Under the pieces are notes generated by a model. That model worked only from the letters and a program-made list of their open reading frames with translations, did no database searches and had not been told where the DNA came from. From positions 186,001 to 250,000 of the forward strand of contig NZ_CAJFCL010000008.1 in assembly GCF_904063065.1 (NCBI RefSeq): DNA of 64,000 bases. Direction: 5' to 3'. This document shows, piece by piece, positions 42,961 through 51,980 of the stretch. Source of the DNA: Pseudomonas paraversuta. Its GTDB lineage: Bacteria > Pseudomonadota > Gammaproteobacteria > Pseudomonadales > Pseudomonadaceae. A program made the translations under genes and the position numbers. Each line of letters begins with the position of its first letter. Position 1 is the first letter of the stretch.

Positions 42961-43182
42961 GTGGGATACCTGTACGGGACGGAAAACTGCCGAGCATTAT
43001 AAAGGCCATGGCCCGACAGGACACGCCTAATAATTGCATGCCCGGCTCGCCGCCCCCTTGGGAGCGCCATGACACCGGGTACTTTTACGACAGACGTCAT
43101 TTGGGGCCGTCCCCTGCACTGCGTTACAATCCTTCGCCTCAATGGCCGTCAGGCTAAATTCATCGAATCGCGAGGTACCTCC

Positions 43183-44046
43183 ATGGTGCATAGCATGACC
43201 GCCTTTGCCCGCGTCGAAAGTGCCGGCACTCAGGGCACCCTGAGCTGGGAGCTGCGCTCGGTCAATAGCCGCTACCTGGAGCCGCACCTGCGCCTGCCCG
43301 AGTCTTTGCGTGACCTCGAAGGTGCGGTGCGTGAAGCGCTGCGTCAGGGGATCTCACGTGGCAAGCTGGAATGCACGCTGCGTTTCACCGAAGAAACCAC
43401 GGGCAAGCCGCTGCAGGTTGACCGTGAGCGTGCGGCGCAACTGGTGGCCGCCGCCGAATCCATCGCCAGCCTGATCAAGCAGCCGGCTGCGCTGGATCCG
43501 CTGAAAGTGCTGGCCTGGCCAGGCGTATTGGTGGCGGATGCAAGCGACCCTCAAGCCCTGAACAATCAGGCGCTGGTGCTGTTCAAGCAGGCGCTGCAGG
43601 AACTGAAAAACGGCCGTGAGCGCGAAGGCGCCGAACTGGCGCGCCTGATCAGCGAGCGACTGACCGCGATCGAGGCTGATGTCGAGACTTTGCGTGAACT
43701 CGTGCCACAGATGCTGGCCACCCAGCGGCAAAAGGTGCTCGATCGCTTTGCTGACATGAAGGCCGAGCTTGATCCCCAGCGCCTTGAGCAAGAAATGGTC
43801 CTGCTGGCGCAAAAAAGCGACGTTGCCGAAGAGCTTGACCGCCTGAGTACCCACATCCTTGAGGTGCGGCGCGTGCTCAAGTCCGGTGGAGCCGCCGGCC
43901 GGCGCCTCGACTTCCTGATGCAAGAACTCAACCGGGAGGCCAACACCCTCGGTTCCAAGGCATTCGATCCGCGCAGTACCCAGGCGGCGGTCAACCTCAA
44001 GGTGTTGATCGAGCAGATGCGCGAACAAGTACAGAATATTGAGTAA
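43183..44046 (+). CDS. yicC: YicC-family endoribonuclease
   Basis: 287 residues from ATG 43183 (GAGGT upstream; the earlier frame to 43069 has no homology). The opening MVHSMTAFARVES and the C-terminal DUF1732 segment KSDVAEELDRLSTHILEVRRVL followed by LNREANTLGSKA identify YicC. E. coli YicC is an endoribonuclease acting on small RNAs such as RyhB. It is upstream of gmk with 13 bp between stop and start. Confidence 0.94.
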   Translation: MVHSMTAFARVESAGTQGTLSWELRSVNSRYLEPHLRLPESLRDLEGAVREALRQGISRGKLECTLRFTEETTGKPLQVDRERAAQLVAAAESIASLIKQPAALDPLKVLAWPGVLVADASDPQALNNQALVLFKQALQELKNGREREGAELARLISERLTAIEADVETLRELVPQMLATQRQKVLDRFADMKAELDPQRLEQEMVLLAQKSDVAEELDRLSTHILEVRRVLKSGGAAGRRLDFLMQELNREANTLGSKAFDPRSTQAAVNLKVLIEQMREQVQNIE

Positions 44047-44059
44047 GGCTCTCCCTGAC

Positions 44060-44680
44060 ATGACCCATAGCACCGGCACCCTTTATATCGTTTCTGCCCC
44101 TTCTGGCGCAGGCAAGACCAGTCTGGTCAAGGCATTGATCGACCTCGAACCGCAGATTCGCGTCTCGGTTTCGCACACCACCCGCGCCATGCGCCCGGGT
44201 GAGGTCAACGGCGTGAACTATCATTTCGTCGAACGCGAAGAGTTCGTGAAAATGATCGAACACGGTGATTTCCTGGAGCGCGCCGAGGTGTTCGGCAACC
44301 TTTACGGGACTTCGCAGAGCCATTTGCAGCAGACCCTGGATGAAGGTCACGACCTGATTCTGGAAATCGACTGGCAAGGCGCCGAGCAGGTTCGCCAGCT
44401 GATGCCGCAGGCGCGTTCGATCTTCATCCTGCCGCCGAGCCAGCAAGCCTTGCGTGAGCGTCTGGACAATCGCGGGCAGGACAGCGACGAAATCATTGAC
44501 GGGCGCATGCGTGAAGCCGTGAGTGAAATGAGTCACTACGTCGACTATGACTACCTGATCATCAATGATGATTTTGCGCTGGCACTGGAGGACCTGAAGG
44601 CAATTTTTCACGCCAATCGCCTCCAGCAAAAACGTCAGCAGCAGCGTTTTGGCAAATTACTGGCTGAATTGCTGGGTTAA
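44060..44680 (+). CDS. gmk: Guanylate kinase
   Basis: 206 residues from ATG 44060. P-loop SAPSGAGKTSL at 11-21, then the GMP-binding SVSHTTRAMRPGEVNGVNYHFV and the lid segment NRGQDSDEII. It makes GDP from GMP, feeding GTP and (p)ppGpp pools. It belongs to yicC-gmk, upstream of rpoZ-spoT. Confidence 0.97.
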   Translation: MTHSTGTLYIVSAPSGAGKTSLVKALIDLEPQIRVSVSHTTRAMRPGEVNGVNYHFVEREEFVKMIEHGDFLERAEVFGNLYGTSQSHLQQTLDEGHDLILEIDWQGAEQVRQLMPQARSIFILPPSQQALRERLDNRGQDSDEIIDGRMREAVSEMSHYVDYDYLIINDDFALALEDLKAIFHANRLQQKRQQQRFGKLLAELLG

Positions 44681-44686
44681 AGGGCT

Positions 44687-44741
44687 CTTCCCAAAACCCC
44701 TGTAAGGGCTTTACATTGGCGCTTACAGCGGGTTTGGGAAG
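44687..44741. repeat. Long imperfect inverted repeat between gmk and rpoZ
   Basis: Left arm 44687-44706 and right arm 44722-44741, 20 bases each (CTTCCCAAAACCCCTGTAAG versus a near-exact reverse complement, with two mismatches), separated by 15 bases. It can form a large stem in the RNA and is not the REP consensus. Without a following T-run it may attenuate, stabilise or end the gmk message. Confidence 0.7.
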
Positions 44742-44847
44742 GCGCTTGAAAAATCAGCGCTTCCCTAATGGCTGGTGATTTTTTAAACTGTTGAGTCCGC
44801 TCGCCCATCCGGGCAGCGCGCATATTGCATTTGCTACGAGGAAGACC

Positions 44848-45111
44848 ATGGCCCGCGTAACCGTTGAAGACTGTCTAGAACACGTGGATAACCGCTTTGA
44901 GCTGGTCATGCTCTCTACCAAGCGTGCCCGTCAACTGGCCACCGGCGGTAAAGAGCCTTTGGTTGAGTGGGAAAATGACAAGCCTACCGTTGTTGCCTTG
45001 CGTGAAATCGCTGCAGGCCTGATGAGCTACGAGTTTATCGCCAACGCTGAAATCGTCGAAGACGAACCGCTGTTCGCAGCGTTCGAGGACGAGTCCAACG
45101 AGGCGAACTAA
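44848..45111 (+). CDS. rpoZ: RNA polymerase omega subunit
   Basis: 87 residues from ATG 44848 (ACGAGGAAG eight bases before). MARVTVEDCLEHVDNRFELVMLSTKRARQL is the standard omega opening. It assists RNA polymerase assembly and forms part of the ppGpp site 1. It precedes spoT by 60 bp, the usual rpoZ-spoT operon. Confidence 0.97.
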   Translation: MARVTVEDCLEHVDNRFELVMLSTKRARQLATGGKEPLVEWENDKPTVVALREIAAGLMSYEFIANAEIVEDEPLFAAFEDESNEAN

Positions 45112-45171
45112 GCCTATGCCCGGTCGACGTAGCACGGCGAAGGGTAAAAAGTTTTGGCAGGAGGTTTCCTC

Positions 45172-47277
45172 TTGCCGAGCATAGACGCCCTCGCCGATCG
45201 CTTGTCGACTTACCTCAGTGCGGACCAGGTCAATCTGGTCCGACGAGCGTACTTCTACGCCGAACAAGCCCACGACGGCCAACGCCGACGTAGCGGCGAG
45301 CCTTATGTCACGCATCCGCTGGCAGTGGCGAACATTCTTGCCGACATGCATATGGACCATCAAAGCCTGATGGCTGCCATGCTGCATGACGTGATCGAAG
45401 ACACCGGTATTGCCAAGGAAGCGCTTGTCGCGCAGTTCGGCGAAACCGTGGCCGAACTGGTCGATGGCGTCAGCAAGCTGACCCAGATGAACTTCGAGAC
45501 CAAGGCCGAAGCCCAGGCTGAAAACTTCCAGAAAATGGCCATGGCCATGGCGCGGGATATCCGCGTGATTCTGGTCAAGCTGGCTGACCGTCTGCACAAC
45601 ATGCGTACCCTCGAAGTGCTGTCCGGCGAAAAACGCCGGCGGATTGCCAAGGAAACCCTGGAAATCTACGCGCCCATTGCCAACCGGCTGGGCATGCACA
45701 GCATTCGTATCGAATTCGAAGATCTCGGTTTCAAGGCGATGTACCCGATGCGCTCCGCGCGCATCTATCAGGCGGTCAAGCGCGCCCGGGGCAACCGCAA
45801 GGAAATCGTTAACAAAATTGAAGAGTCGCTCAGCCACTGTTTAGCCGTAGACGGCATTCAGGGCGAAGTCAGCGGCCGTCAAAAGCATATTTACGGCATT
45901 TATAAAAAAATGCGCGGCAAGCGCCGGGCCTTCAACGAGATCATGGACGTTTACGCGTTCCGGATCATCGTCGACAAGGTCGACACCTGCTACCGGGTTT
46001 TGGGTGCTGTACATAATTTGTACAAACCACTGCCGGGACGGTTTAAAGACTACATCGCGATTCCCAAAGCCAACGGCTATCAGTCGCTGCATACCACGCT
46101 GTTTGGCATGCATGGCGTACCGATCGAAATTCAGATCCGTACCCGTGAAATGGAAGAAATGGCCAACAACGGTATCGCCGCCCACTGGTTGTACAAGTCC
46201 AGTGGCGACGAGCAGCACACGGGGACCCATGCCCGGGCGCGGCAATGGGTCAAGGGCGTGCTGGAGATGCAGCAGCGCGCCGGCAACTCCCTCGAATTTA
46301 TCGAAAGCGTGAAGATCGACCTGTTTCCGGACGAGGTCTACGTGTTCACGCCTAAAGGCCGGATCATGGAGCTGCCAAAAGGCTCCACCGCAGTCGATTT
46401 TGCCTACGCGGTGCACACCGACGTCGGCAACAGCTGTATTGCATGCCGTATCAACCGGCGTCTCGCACCGCTGTCCGAGCCGCTGCAAAGTGGTTCCACG
46501 GTCGAGATCGTCAGCGCCCCCGGTGCCCGCCCCAACCCGGCGTGGCTCAACTTTGTGGTTACCGGCAAGGCGCGTACGCATATCCGTCACGCCCTGAAAT
46601 TGCAGCGCCGTTCCGAGTCCGTGAACCTTGGCGAACGCTTGCTGAACAAGGTGCTCAACGGCTTCAACAGCGCGCTGGACAAGATCCCGGCCGAGCGCAT
46701 TCAGGCCATGCTTCAGGAGTATCGTCTGGAGCAGGTCGAAGATCTGCTGGAAGACATCGGCCTGGGCAATCGCATGGCTTACGTCGTTGCCCGGCGTCTG
46801 ATGGGTGAAGGCGAACAGCTGCCGAGCCCGGAAGGTCCACTGGCGATTCGCGGTACCGAAGGTCTGGTACTCAGTTATGCCAAATGTTGTACGCCGATCC
46901 CGGGAGACCCGATTGTGGGTCACCTGTCCGCGGGCAAAGGCATGGTTGTGCACCTGGATAACTGCCGCAATATCAGTGAGATTCGGCACAACCCCGAAAA
47001 ATGTGTCCAGCTTTCGTGGGCCAAGGATGTCACCGGTGAATTCAACGTCGAGTTGCGTGTCGAACTGGAGCACCAGCGTGGCCTGATTGCGCTGCTTGCC
47101 AGCAGCGTCAACGCAGCCGACGGCAACATCGAAAAAATCAGCATGGACGAACGCGATGGTCGTATCAGCGTTGTCCAACTGGTGGTCAGCGTGCACGACC
47201 GTGTGCATCTGGCCCGCGTGATCAAAAAACTGCGCGCCCTTAACGGGGTTATCCGCATCACTCGTATGCGTGCGTAG
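45172..47277 (+). CDS. spoT: Bifunctional (p)ppGpp synthetase/hydrolase SpoT
   Basis: 701 residues with a TTG start (PSIDALADRLSTYL follows), chosen because AGGAGG lies about nine bases upstream and the length equals other pseudomonad SpoT. The HD hydrolase domain has HDGQRRRSGEPYVTHPL and MLHDVIEDTG (residues 30-80). The synthetase domain carries KPLPGRFKDYIAIPKANGYQSLHTTLFG near 285-312. TGS follows (LFPDEVYVFTPKGRI, near 385), and a C-terminal zinc-finger/ACT region ends it. It balances (p)ppGpp during starvation and fatty-acid stress. Confidence 0.97.
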   Translation: MPSIDALADRLSTYLSADQVNLVRRAYFYAEQAHDGQRRRSGEPYVTHPLAVANILADMHMDHQSLMAAMLHDVIEDTGIAKEALVAQFGETVAELVDGVSKLTQMNFETKAEAQAENFQKMAMAMARDIRVILVKLADRLHNMRTLEVLSGEKRRRIAKETLEIYAPIANRLGMHSIRIEFEDLGFKAMYPMRSARIYQAVKRARGNRKEIVNKIEESLSHCLAVDGIQGEVSGRQKHIYGIYKKMRGKRRAFNEIMDVYAFRIIVDKVDTCYRVLGAVHNLYKPLPGRFKDYIAIPKANGYQSLHTTLFGMHGVPIEIQIRTREMEEMANNGIAAHWLYKSSGDEQHTGTHARARQWVKGVLEMQQRAGNSLEFIESVKIDLFPDEVYVFTPKGRIMELPKGSTAVDFAYAVHTDVGNSCIACRINRRLAPLSEPLQSGSTVEIVSAPGARPNPAWLNFVVTGKARTHIRHALKLQRRSESVNLGERLLNKVLNGFNSALDKIPAERIQAMLQEYRLEQVEDLLEDIGLGNRMAYVVARRLMGEGEQLPSPEGPLAIRGTEGLVLSYAKCCTPIPGDPIVGHLSAGKGMVVHLDNCRNISEIRHNPEKCVQLSWAKDVTGEFNVELRVELEHQRGLIALLASSVNAADGNIEKISMDERDGRISVVQLVVSVHDRVHLARVIKKLRALNGVIRITRMRA

Positions 47278-47301
47278 CCATCTAATTACAAGGAGTCACC
47301 C

Positions 47302-47682
47302 ATGACCAAGACTGTAATCACCAGCGATAAGGCACCTGCTGCTATCGGTACTTACTCTCAGGCGATCAAAGCTGGCAATACTGTCTACATGTCCGGTCAG
47401 ATCCCGCTGGACCCAAAAACCATGGAACTGGTTGAAGGTTTTGAAGCCCAGACCATTCAGGTATTCGAAAACCTGAAATCCGTGGCTGAAGCAGCAGGCG
47501 GTTCGTTCAAGGACATCGTCAAACTGAATATTTTCCTGACTGACCTCAGCCACTTCGCCAAGGTCAACGAAATCATGGGCAAATACTTCGAACAGCCATA
47601 CCCGGCTCGTGCCGCTATCGGCGTTGCGGCCCTGCCAAAGGGTTCGCAGGTTGAGATGGACGCTATTCTGGTCATTGAGTAA
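47302..47682 (+). CDS. ridA: RidA (YjgF) enamine/imine deaminase
   Basis: 126 residues with AAGGAG before ATG. TVYMSGQIPLDPKTMELV near 24, FEQPYPARAAIGVAALPKGSQVEMDAI near 95-120 with the catalytic arginine. It clears 2-aminoacrylate made by PLP enzymes. It sits directly after spoT as in many gammaproteobacteria. This is the canonical RidA; the dad-operon copy is a diverged paralogue. Confidence 0.95.
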   Translation: MTKTVITSDKAPAAIGTYSQAIKAGNTVYMSGQIPLDPKTMELVEGFEAQTIQVFENLKSVAEAAGGSFKDIVKLNIFLTDLSHFAKVNEIMGKYFEQPYPARAAIGVAALPKGSQVEMDAILVIE

Positions 47683-47690
47683 CACCCCTC

Positions 47691-47714
47691 GGCGCAGCGC
47701 CTTCATGCTGCGCC
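47691..47714. terminator. Hairpin after ridA
   Basis: Eight-base perfect stem GGCGCAGC / GCTGCGCC with an eight-base loop, 8 bp after the ridA stop. No strong T-run, so termination may be partial. Confidence 0.45.
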
Positions 47715-47750
47715 AACCCCCCGCTTGCCCCGCTTTAAAAGGATTCCGCC

Positions 47751-48494
47751 ATGCGCAAAGCGCTCGCTTTCTCGCTGCTCACCATTTTCCTGGGTGGCTG
47801 TGCCAGCGGCCCCGCCCATCGCGATATCAGTGGCGTCTGGATCAACCAGGCCGCGATCAATGAAGCTGCCAAAGGCGGCAATTTGCGTGAAGCCCTGCTG
47901 GCCAACGGGCCAAATCTTGAATGGCAAATTGATTCCAAACAGGCCAAAGCCAACTACACCAATGGTTTTGAGTGGGTTGAAGGCAAGCTGATGCCTGAAA
48001 ACAAAGGGGTTTGGCAGGTCAATATTTATGGCAGCGCGGCCACCGACTTGAGCCTCAATGGCGACGAGCTGGTACAGGCTGCGGGTGAGTCTGATCCGCA
48101 ACAATCCTTTGTTCGTTCCCCCATCAACCTGACAAGCGACGCGCCTTTGGGCACCAATTTCGAGCACGCGCTCAAGACTGCCTATCTGGGCGGTCAGTGG
48201 CGTGTGGTCAGCGGTAAAGGGCAAGGCAATCAAGTGACCTTTTTTGCCGATGGCCGGATTACCGGTTTACCTGAAGCCAATGCTTACGCCCTGTGCCTGG
48301 CGGGCGACTGCGCATCAATGAGCGGCGAGTACGACAGTCTCTGGCTGGAACAGGACGAGACAGGTGCGGCGCACATTTTTGTGCGCAATGGTCGCCAGCT
48401 GGAGATCTTCCAGGCGCTGGATTCTGCCAAGCCTGACGAAATGCCCCAGCTATACCCGGGCAAGCGTGAATGGGTACTGGAAAAGCAGCTTTAA
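47751..48494 (+). CDS. Lipoprotein of unknown function
   Basis: 247 residues with AAGGA before ATG. The lipobox FLGG|C lies near residue 17. The mature part starts SGPAHRDISGVWINQAAINEAAKGG and contains two WxxxxxxG-type stretches (SGVWINQ, GGQWRVVSGKG) suggesting a repeated lipocalin-like or META-like beta fold. Cysteines C-LAGDC near 180 may pair. I do not recognise a named family. Confidence 0.75.
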   Translation: MRKALAFSLLTIFLGGCASGPAHRDISGVWINQAAINEAAKGGNLREALLANGPNLEWQIDSKQAKANYTNGFEWVEGKLMPENKGVWQVNIYGSAATDLSLNGDELVQAAGESDPQQSFVRSPINLTSDAPLGTNFEHALKTAYLGGQWRVVSGKGQGNQVTFFADGRITGLPEANAYALCLAGDCASMSGEYDSLWLEQDETGAAHIFVRNGRQLEIFQALDSAKPDEMPQLYPGKREWVLEKQL

Positions 48495-48512
48495 GCCTGG
48501 CCTGCTGCAAGA

Positions 48513-48541
48513 GCTTGCTGGCGATGGTATCGCCGGCAAGC
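48513..48541. repeat. REP-like hairpin between convergent genes
   Basis: Thirteen-base arms GCTTGCTGGCGAT and ATCGCCGGCAAGC (one mismatch) around GGT. A degenerate REP in the 66-bp gap between the lipoprotein and the dehydrogenase genes. Confidence 0.65.
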
Positions 48542-48560
48542 TGCGCTCCCGCAGAGAGAG

Positions 48561-49412
48561 TCAATCCGCTAGCATCGCGCTGTAGCCTTCGCGATAACTC
48601 GGATAGCGCGGTTCCCAGCCCAGGGCCTTGGCCCGTGCGTTGCTGCAGCGTTTGCTGCCGGCCCGGCGCACGCTGGCTTCGGCAGCCCATTCGGTAATAC
48701 CCAGACGTTCACGCAGCCAGCCCACGACTTCAGCCAAAGGTACCGGCGCGTTATCCACGCCGATATAGCAATCCTCCAGGGTTTTGCCCTGCAGGTCGGC
48801 CTGGAGCAGGAATGCCAGAAGGCCGCCTGCGTCATCGGCATGGATGCGGTTGCCATACAGCGGCGGATCGACTGCCACGCGATAGCCCTTGCGCACTTGC
48901 CCCAACATCCATTCGCGACCGGGTCCGTAAATCCCGGTGAGGCGCACCACGCTGGCAGCAATGCCGCTGTTCAATGCGATCTGCTCGGCTTCACGCATGA
49001 TTCGCCCCGAGTAGCTTGTGGCTTCGGCAGGCGAGGTTTCATCGACCCATTCGCCTTCCGTCTGGCTATACACCCCGCTGCTGGAGACAAACAGCAAGCG
49101 CTTTGGCTGCTGGCCTTTTTGCTTGAGCCAGCCCAGCGTGTGCTTCAAACCTTCCATATAAGCGGCCTGATAGCCGGCCTCGTCGTGGTCGGTGGCGGCG
49201 GCGCTGTACACCAGATAGTCAATGTTGCCTTCAGGCCATTGCCCGGGGCACTGGTCGCTGAACAGGTCCCCCGCCACGCCTGTGACGCCTGCAGGTAACC
49301 GCTCAATGGAGCGTCGCAGCCCATAGACCTGCCAGTTATTGGCCGGCAGTTGAGCCGCCAGACGACTTCCGACATCACCGCATCCGGCGATCAGAACCGA
49401 GGCTTTGGGCAT
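48561..49412 (-). CDS. NAD(P)-dependent SDR/epimerase-like protein (YeeZ type)
   Basis: 283 residues with AGGAG before ATG. The Rossmann motif is IAGCGDVGSRLA at 8-19; VSSSGVYSQTEGEWVDE near 105-120 gives the SDR tyrosine (YSGRIMR later). It resembles E. coli YeeZ, an atypical extended SDR without known substrate. Possible role: a sugar-nucleotide or steroid-like reductase, unassigned. It lies opposite exbB with about 190 bp between their starts. Confidence 0.82.
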   Translation of the reverse strand: MPKASVLIAGCGDVGSRLAAQLPANNWQVYGLRRSIERLPAGVTGVAGDLFSDQCPGQWPEGNIDYLVYSAAATDHDEAGYQAAYMEGLKHTLGWLKQKGQQPKRLLFVSSSGVYSQTEGEWVDETSPAEATSYSGRIMREAEQIALNSGIAASVVRLTGIYGPGREWMLGQVRKGYRVAVDPPLYGNRIHADDAGGLLAFLLQADLQGKTLEDCYIGVDNAPVPLAEVVGWLRERLGITEWAAEASVRRAGSKRCSNARAKALGWEPRYPSYREGYSAMLAD

Positions 49413-49518
49413 CTCAAAACTCCTAATTTAAAGTTACAAAAGTACATGTTCAGGCACGACCAAGGTCGTGACTTTTGAAAAAAACAGATGCTATTGCTTT
49501 TGTTAACAAGAATTACTT

Positions 49519-49537
49519 GCAATAATAACTCATCATT
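49519..49537 (+). promoter_or_regulatory. Possible weak Fur-like site upstream of exbB
   Basis: The AT-rich 19-mer GCAATAATAACTCATCATT lies about 65-80 bp before the exbB start and agrees with the Fur consensus at about 9 of 19 positions by eye, with the right half the best. exbB-exbD-tonB operons are commonly iron-regulated. Weak match; a candidate only. Confidence 0.3.
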
Positions 49538-49600
49538 TGCCCCGGGTCTCAAGACGCGTTGCAGGGCATAACCTTCTTACTTTTCTCAGGTCCGGCTAGC

Positions 49601-50581
49601 ATGACACGCAATCATTCCACCGCTTCGCCAACCCAGTTTTTGAGTCCGGCACGCCTCTGGCGCGGGCTTGCTGCGCTGATGTTCAGCCTTTTGCTGGCCC
49701 CGGGCGCAGTCTTTGCCGATGAGCCCGCGGCTCCGGCTGCTCCGGCTGCGCAACCGGCTATTGAGGCTGCGGCCCCAGTTGCTGCGCCGGGTGCAACCGA
49801 CCCTGTGCTGGCTGAAGGCGCTGTTGCCCCGGCCGATGACGCTCCGCAAGTTCTTGAAGAAGACAACACGCTGGGCATGGCCCATGACCTGTCTCCTTGG
49901 GGCATGTACAAAAACGCGGACATCATCGTCAAGATCGTCATGATCGGCCTGGCTATCGCCTCGATCATCACCTGGACCATCTGGATTGCCAAAGGCTTTG
50001 AAGTCCTGGGCGCCAAGCGTCGTCTGCGGGTTGAAATCGCCAACCTGAAAAAAGCCCGCACCCTCAAGGAAGCCAGCGAATCTGCAACCAAAGAAGGCAC
50101 GCTGGCGCACCTGCTGGTGCAGGACGCACTGGAAGAAATGCGCCTGTCGGCCAATAGCCGCGAAAAAGAAGGCATCAAGGAGCGCGTCAGCTTCCGCCTT
50201 GAGCGTCTGGTTGCCGCCTGTGGCCGCAACATGAGCAGCGGCACCGGCATCCTCGCCACCATCGGTTCCACCGCACCGTTCGTCGGTCTGTTCGGTACCG
50301 TTTGGGGGATCATGAACAGCTTCATCGGTATCGCCAAAACCCAGACCACCAACCTGGCCGTTGTGGCACCGGGTATTGCCGAGGCCCTGCTGGCCACTGC
50401 ACTGGGCCTGGTTGCTGCGATCCCTGCGGTAGTGATTTACAACGTCTTCGCCCGCTCTATCACTGGCTACAAGGCTCAAGTGGCAGACGCATCGGCAGAA
50501 GTGTTGCTGTTGGTTAGCCGTGACCTCGATCACCTGCCGCCCGAGCGCAGCTCGCAACCGCACATGGTGAAAGTGGGGTAA
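49601..50581 (+). CDS. exbB: Biopolymer transport protein ExbB
   Basis: 326 residues from ATG 49601. An N-terminal signal peptide (about 1-40) leads to an Ala/Pro-rich periplasmic tail (about 42-100) typical of Pseudomonas ExbB, longer than the E. coli protein. Three membrane helices follow, the first at about 120-140, with the conserved cytoplasmic loop and the later TIGSTAPFVGLFGTVWGIM motif near 230. It forms the proton-driven motor with ExbD that energises TonB-dependent uptake. Confidence 0.94.
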   Translation: MTRNHSTASPTQFLSPARLWRGLAALMFSLLLAPGAVFADEPAAPAAPAAQPAIEAAAPVAAPGATDPVLAEGAVAPADDAPQVLEEDNTLGMAHDLSPWGMYKNADIIVKIVMIGLAIASIITWTIWIAKGFEVLGAKRRLRVEIANLKKARTLKEASESATKEGTLAHLLVQDALEEMRLSANSREKEGIKERVSFRLERLVAACGRNMSSGTGILATIGSTAPFVGLFGTVWGIMNSFIGIAKTQTTNLAVVAPGIAEALLATALGLVAAIPAVVIYNVFARSITGYKAQVADASAEVLLLVSRDLDHLPPERSSQPHMVKVG

Positions 50582-50587
50582 TCGGCC

Positions 50588-51013
50588 ATGGGCCTGCATT
50601 TAAAAGAAGGCGATGACGATCTCGCCGAGAACCATGAAATCAACGTCACGCCTTTTATTGACGTGATGCTGGTACTGCTGATCATCTTCATGGTGGCAGC
50701 ACCGCTGGCCACTGTGGATATCAAGGTTGACCTGCCAGCTTCCACCGCCAAACCGGCGCCTCGTCCCGAGAAGCCGGTGTTCCTCAGCGTCAAGGCTGAC
50801 CAGCGCCTGTACCTGGGTGAAGAGCCGGTCAGTGTTGAAGCCCTGGGTGCGACCCTGGATGCCAGGACTCACAACAAGAAAGACACGACGATCTTCTTCC
50901 AGGCCGATAAAGGCGTGGACTACGGTGACTTGATGGGCGTGATGGATGCATTGCGCGCCGCCGGTTACTTGAAGGTGGGTCTGGTCGGACTAGAGACGGC
51001 AGCCAAGAAATGA
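50588..51013 (+). CDS. exbD: Biopolymer transport protein ExbD
   Basis: 141 residues, 6 bp after exbB. One N-terminal membrane helix with the proton-carrying aspartate in NVTPFIDVMLVLLIIFMV near 20-37, then a periplasmic domain. Its last four bases (ATGA) overlap the tonB start. Confidence 0.95.
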   Translation: MGLHLKEGDDDLAENHEINVTPFIDVMLVLLIIFMVAAPLATVDIKVDLPASTAKPAPRPEKPVFLSVKADQRLYLGEEPVSVEALGATLDARTHNKKDTTIFFQADKGVDYGDLMGVMDALRAAGYLKVGLVGLETAAKK

Positions 51014-51756
51014 CCATAGCGCGCCAAAAGATGACGCGTTACGCAATCAGCCTGGTCGCGGTGTTGGCTATCCATGCAGTGGCAGTCATTCTTGCCATGC
51101 AATGGTCCAGCCCGCGGGCCGTCGAACTTCCACCGCAAGCGATGATGGTTGATCTGGCACCGCTGCCAGCACCGCCACCGCCTGCGCCGCCGAAAGTGGT
51201 GACACCGCCACAGCCGCCGGCCCCTGTGGAAGAGCTGCCGATACCCAAGCTGGCCGAAGCGCCCAAGCCGAAAATAGCTGTCCCGAAACCGGTCAAGCCC
51301 AAGCAGAAGCCACAACCGCCCAAGCCTGTGGAAAAAACCGAGCCGGTTAAAGAGAAGCCTTCAGAAGAGAAACCTAGCGACGCCACACCGACCAAGGCGC
51401 CGAGCGAGAAGTCTGCCGCCCCGGCTCCTGGGCCGTCGGCACAACAACTGGCGGCTAAAGCCAGTTGGGAAGGCACATTGCTGGCTCACCTGGGCAAGTA
51501 CAAGAAGTACCCGGCTTCCGCTCAGTCGCGAGGCAAGGAAGGTCTGAACCGGCTGCGCTTTGTGGTAGACGGTGAAGGCAAGGTGCTGTCCTATGAGTTG
51601 GTAGGTCGTTCAGGCAATGCGGATCTGGACCGGGCCACCCTGGAAATGATTCGCCGGGCACAGCCGTTGCCCAAGCCGCCGGCCGAAATGCTGACCAATG
51701 GCACCATCGAGATCGTGGCACCCTTCGTTTATTCCATCGATAAACGTCGGCGATAA
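51010..51756 (+). CDS. tonB: TonB energy transducer
   Basis: 248 residues. A single N-terminal membrane helix (about 12-32) contains SLVAVLAIHAVAVILAM with the conserved His. A Pro/Lys/Glu-rich spacer covers about 40-145 (PAPPPPAPPKVV, PKPVKPKQKPQPPKPV). The C-terminal TonB domain starts near 150 and contains YPASAQSRGKEGLNRLRFVV. It spans the periplasm and transfers motion from ExbB-ExbD to outer-membrane receptors for siderophores and cobalamin. Confidence 0.94.
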   Translation: MTIARQKMTRYAISLVAVLAIHAVAVILAMQWSSPRAVELPPQAMMVDLAPLPAPPPPAPPKVVTPPQPPAPVEELPIPKLAEAPKPKIAVPKPVKPKQKPQPPKPVEKTEPVKEKPSEEKPSDATPTKAPSEKSAAPAPGPSAQQLAAKASWEGTLLAHLGKYKKYPASAQSRGKEGLNRLRFVVDGEGKVLSYELVGRSGNADLDRATLEMIRRAQPLPKPPAEMLTNGTIEIVAPFVYSIDKRRR

Positions 51757-51784
51757 AGCCTCGGCCCGGATAAAAGTCCTGTAG

Positions 51785-51842
51785 GCGCTGGCTTGCCAGC
51801 GCTGGCAACAGTGCAGTCGCCCGCAACACAGGGGCGGCTGCA
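51785..51842. repeat. Two hairpins (REP-related) between tonB and oxyR
   Basis: Perfect 8-bp hairpin GCGCTGGC-TT-GCCAGCGC (51785-51802) followed by TGCAGTCGCC / GGCGGCTGCA (51812-51842, one mismatch). They probably end the exbBD-tonB message; the oxyR promoter lies after them. Confidence 0.6.
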
Positions 51843-51980
51843 TCGCTGCTAAACCCGTTTGCACAGTATTAAACCTCCCTTGCATTGATTAGCGACTGTA
51901 GCTCCGGGGCTAATGTCTGATAACGTGCGTCTATCGATTGCAGCCGCTATGCTTGGCTCGCAGCCACAGGGACGCCCGCT

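Noticed and set aside
45841..47208. 455-codon frame antisense to spoT
   Set aside because: Shadow of SpoT synthetase and TGS domains.
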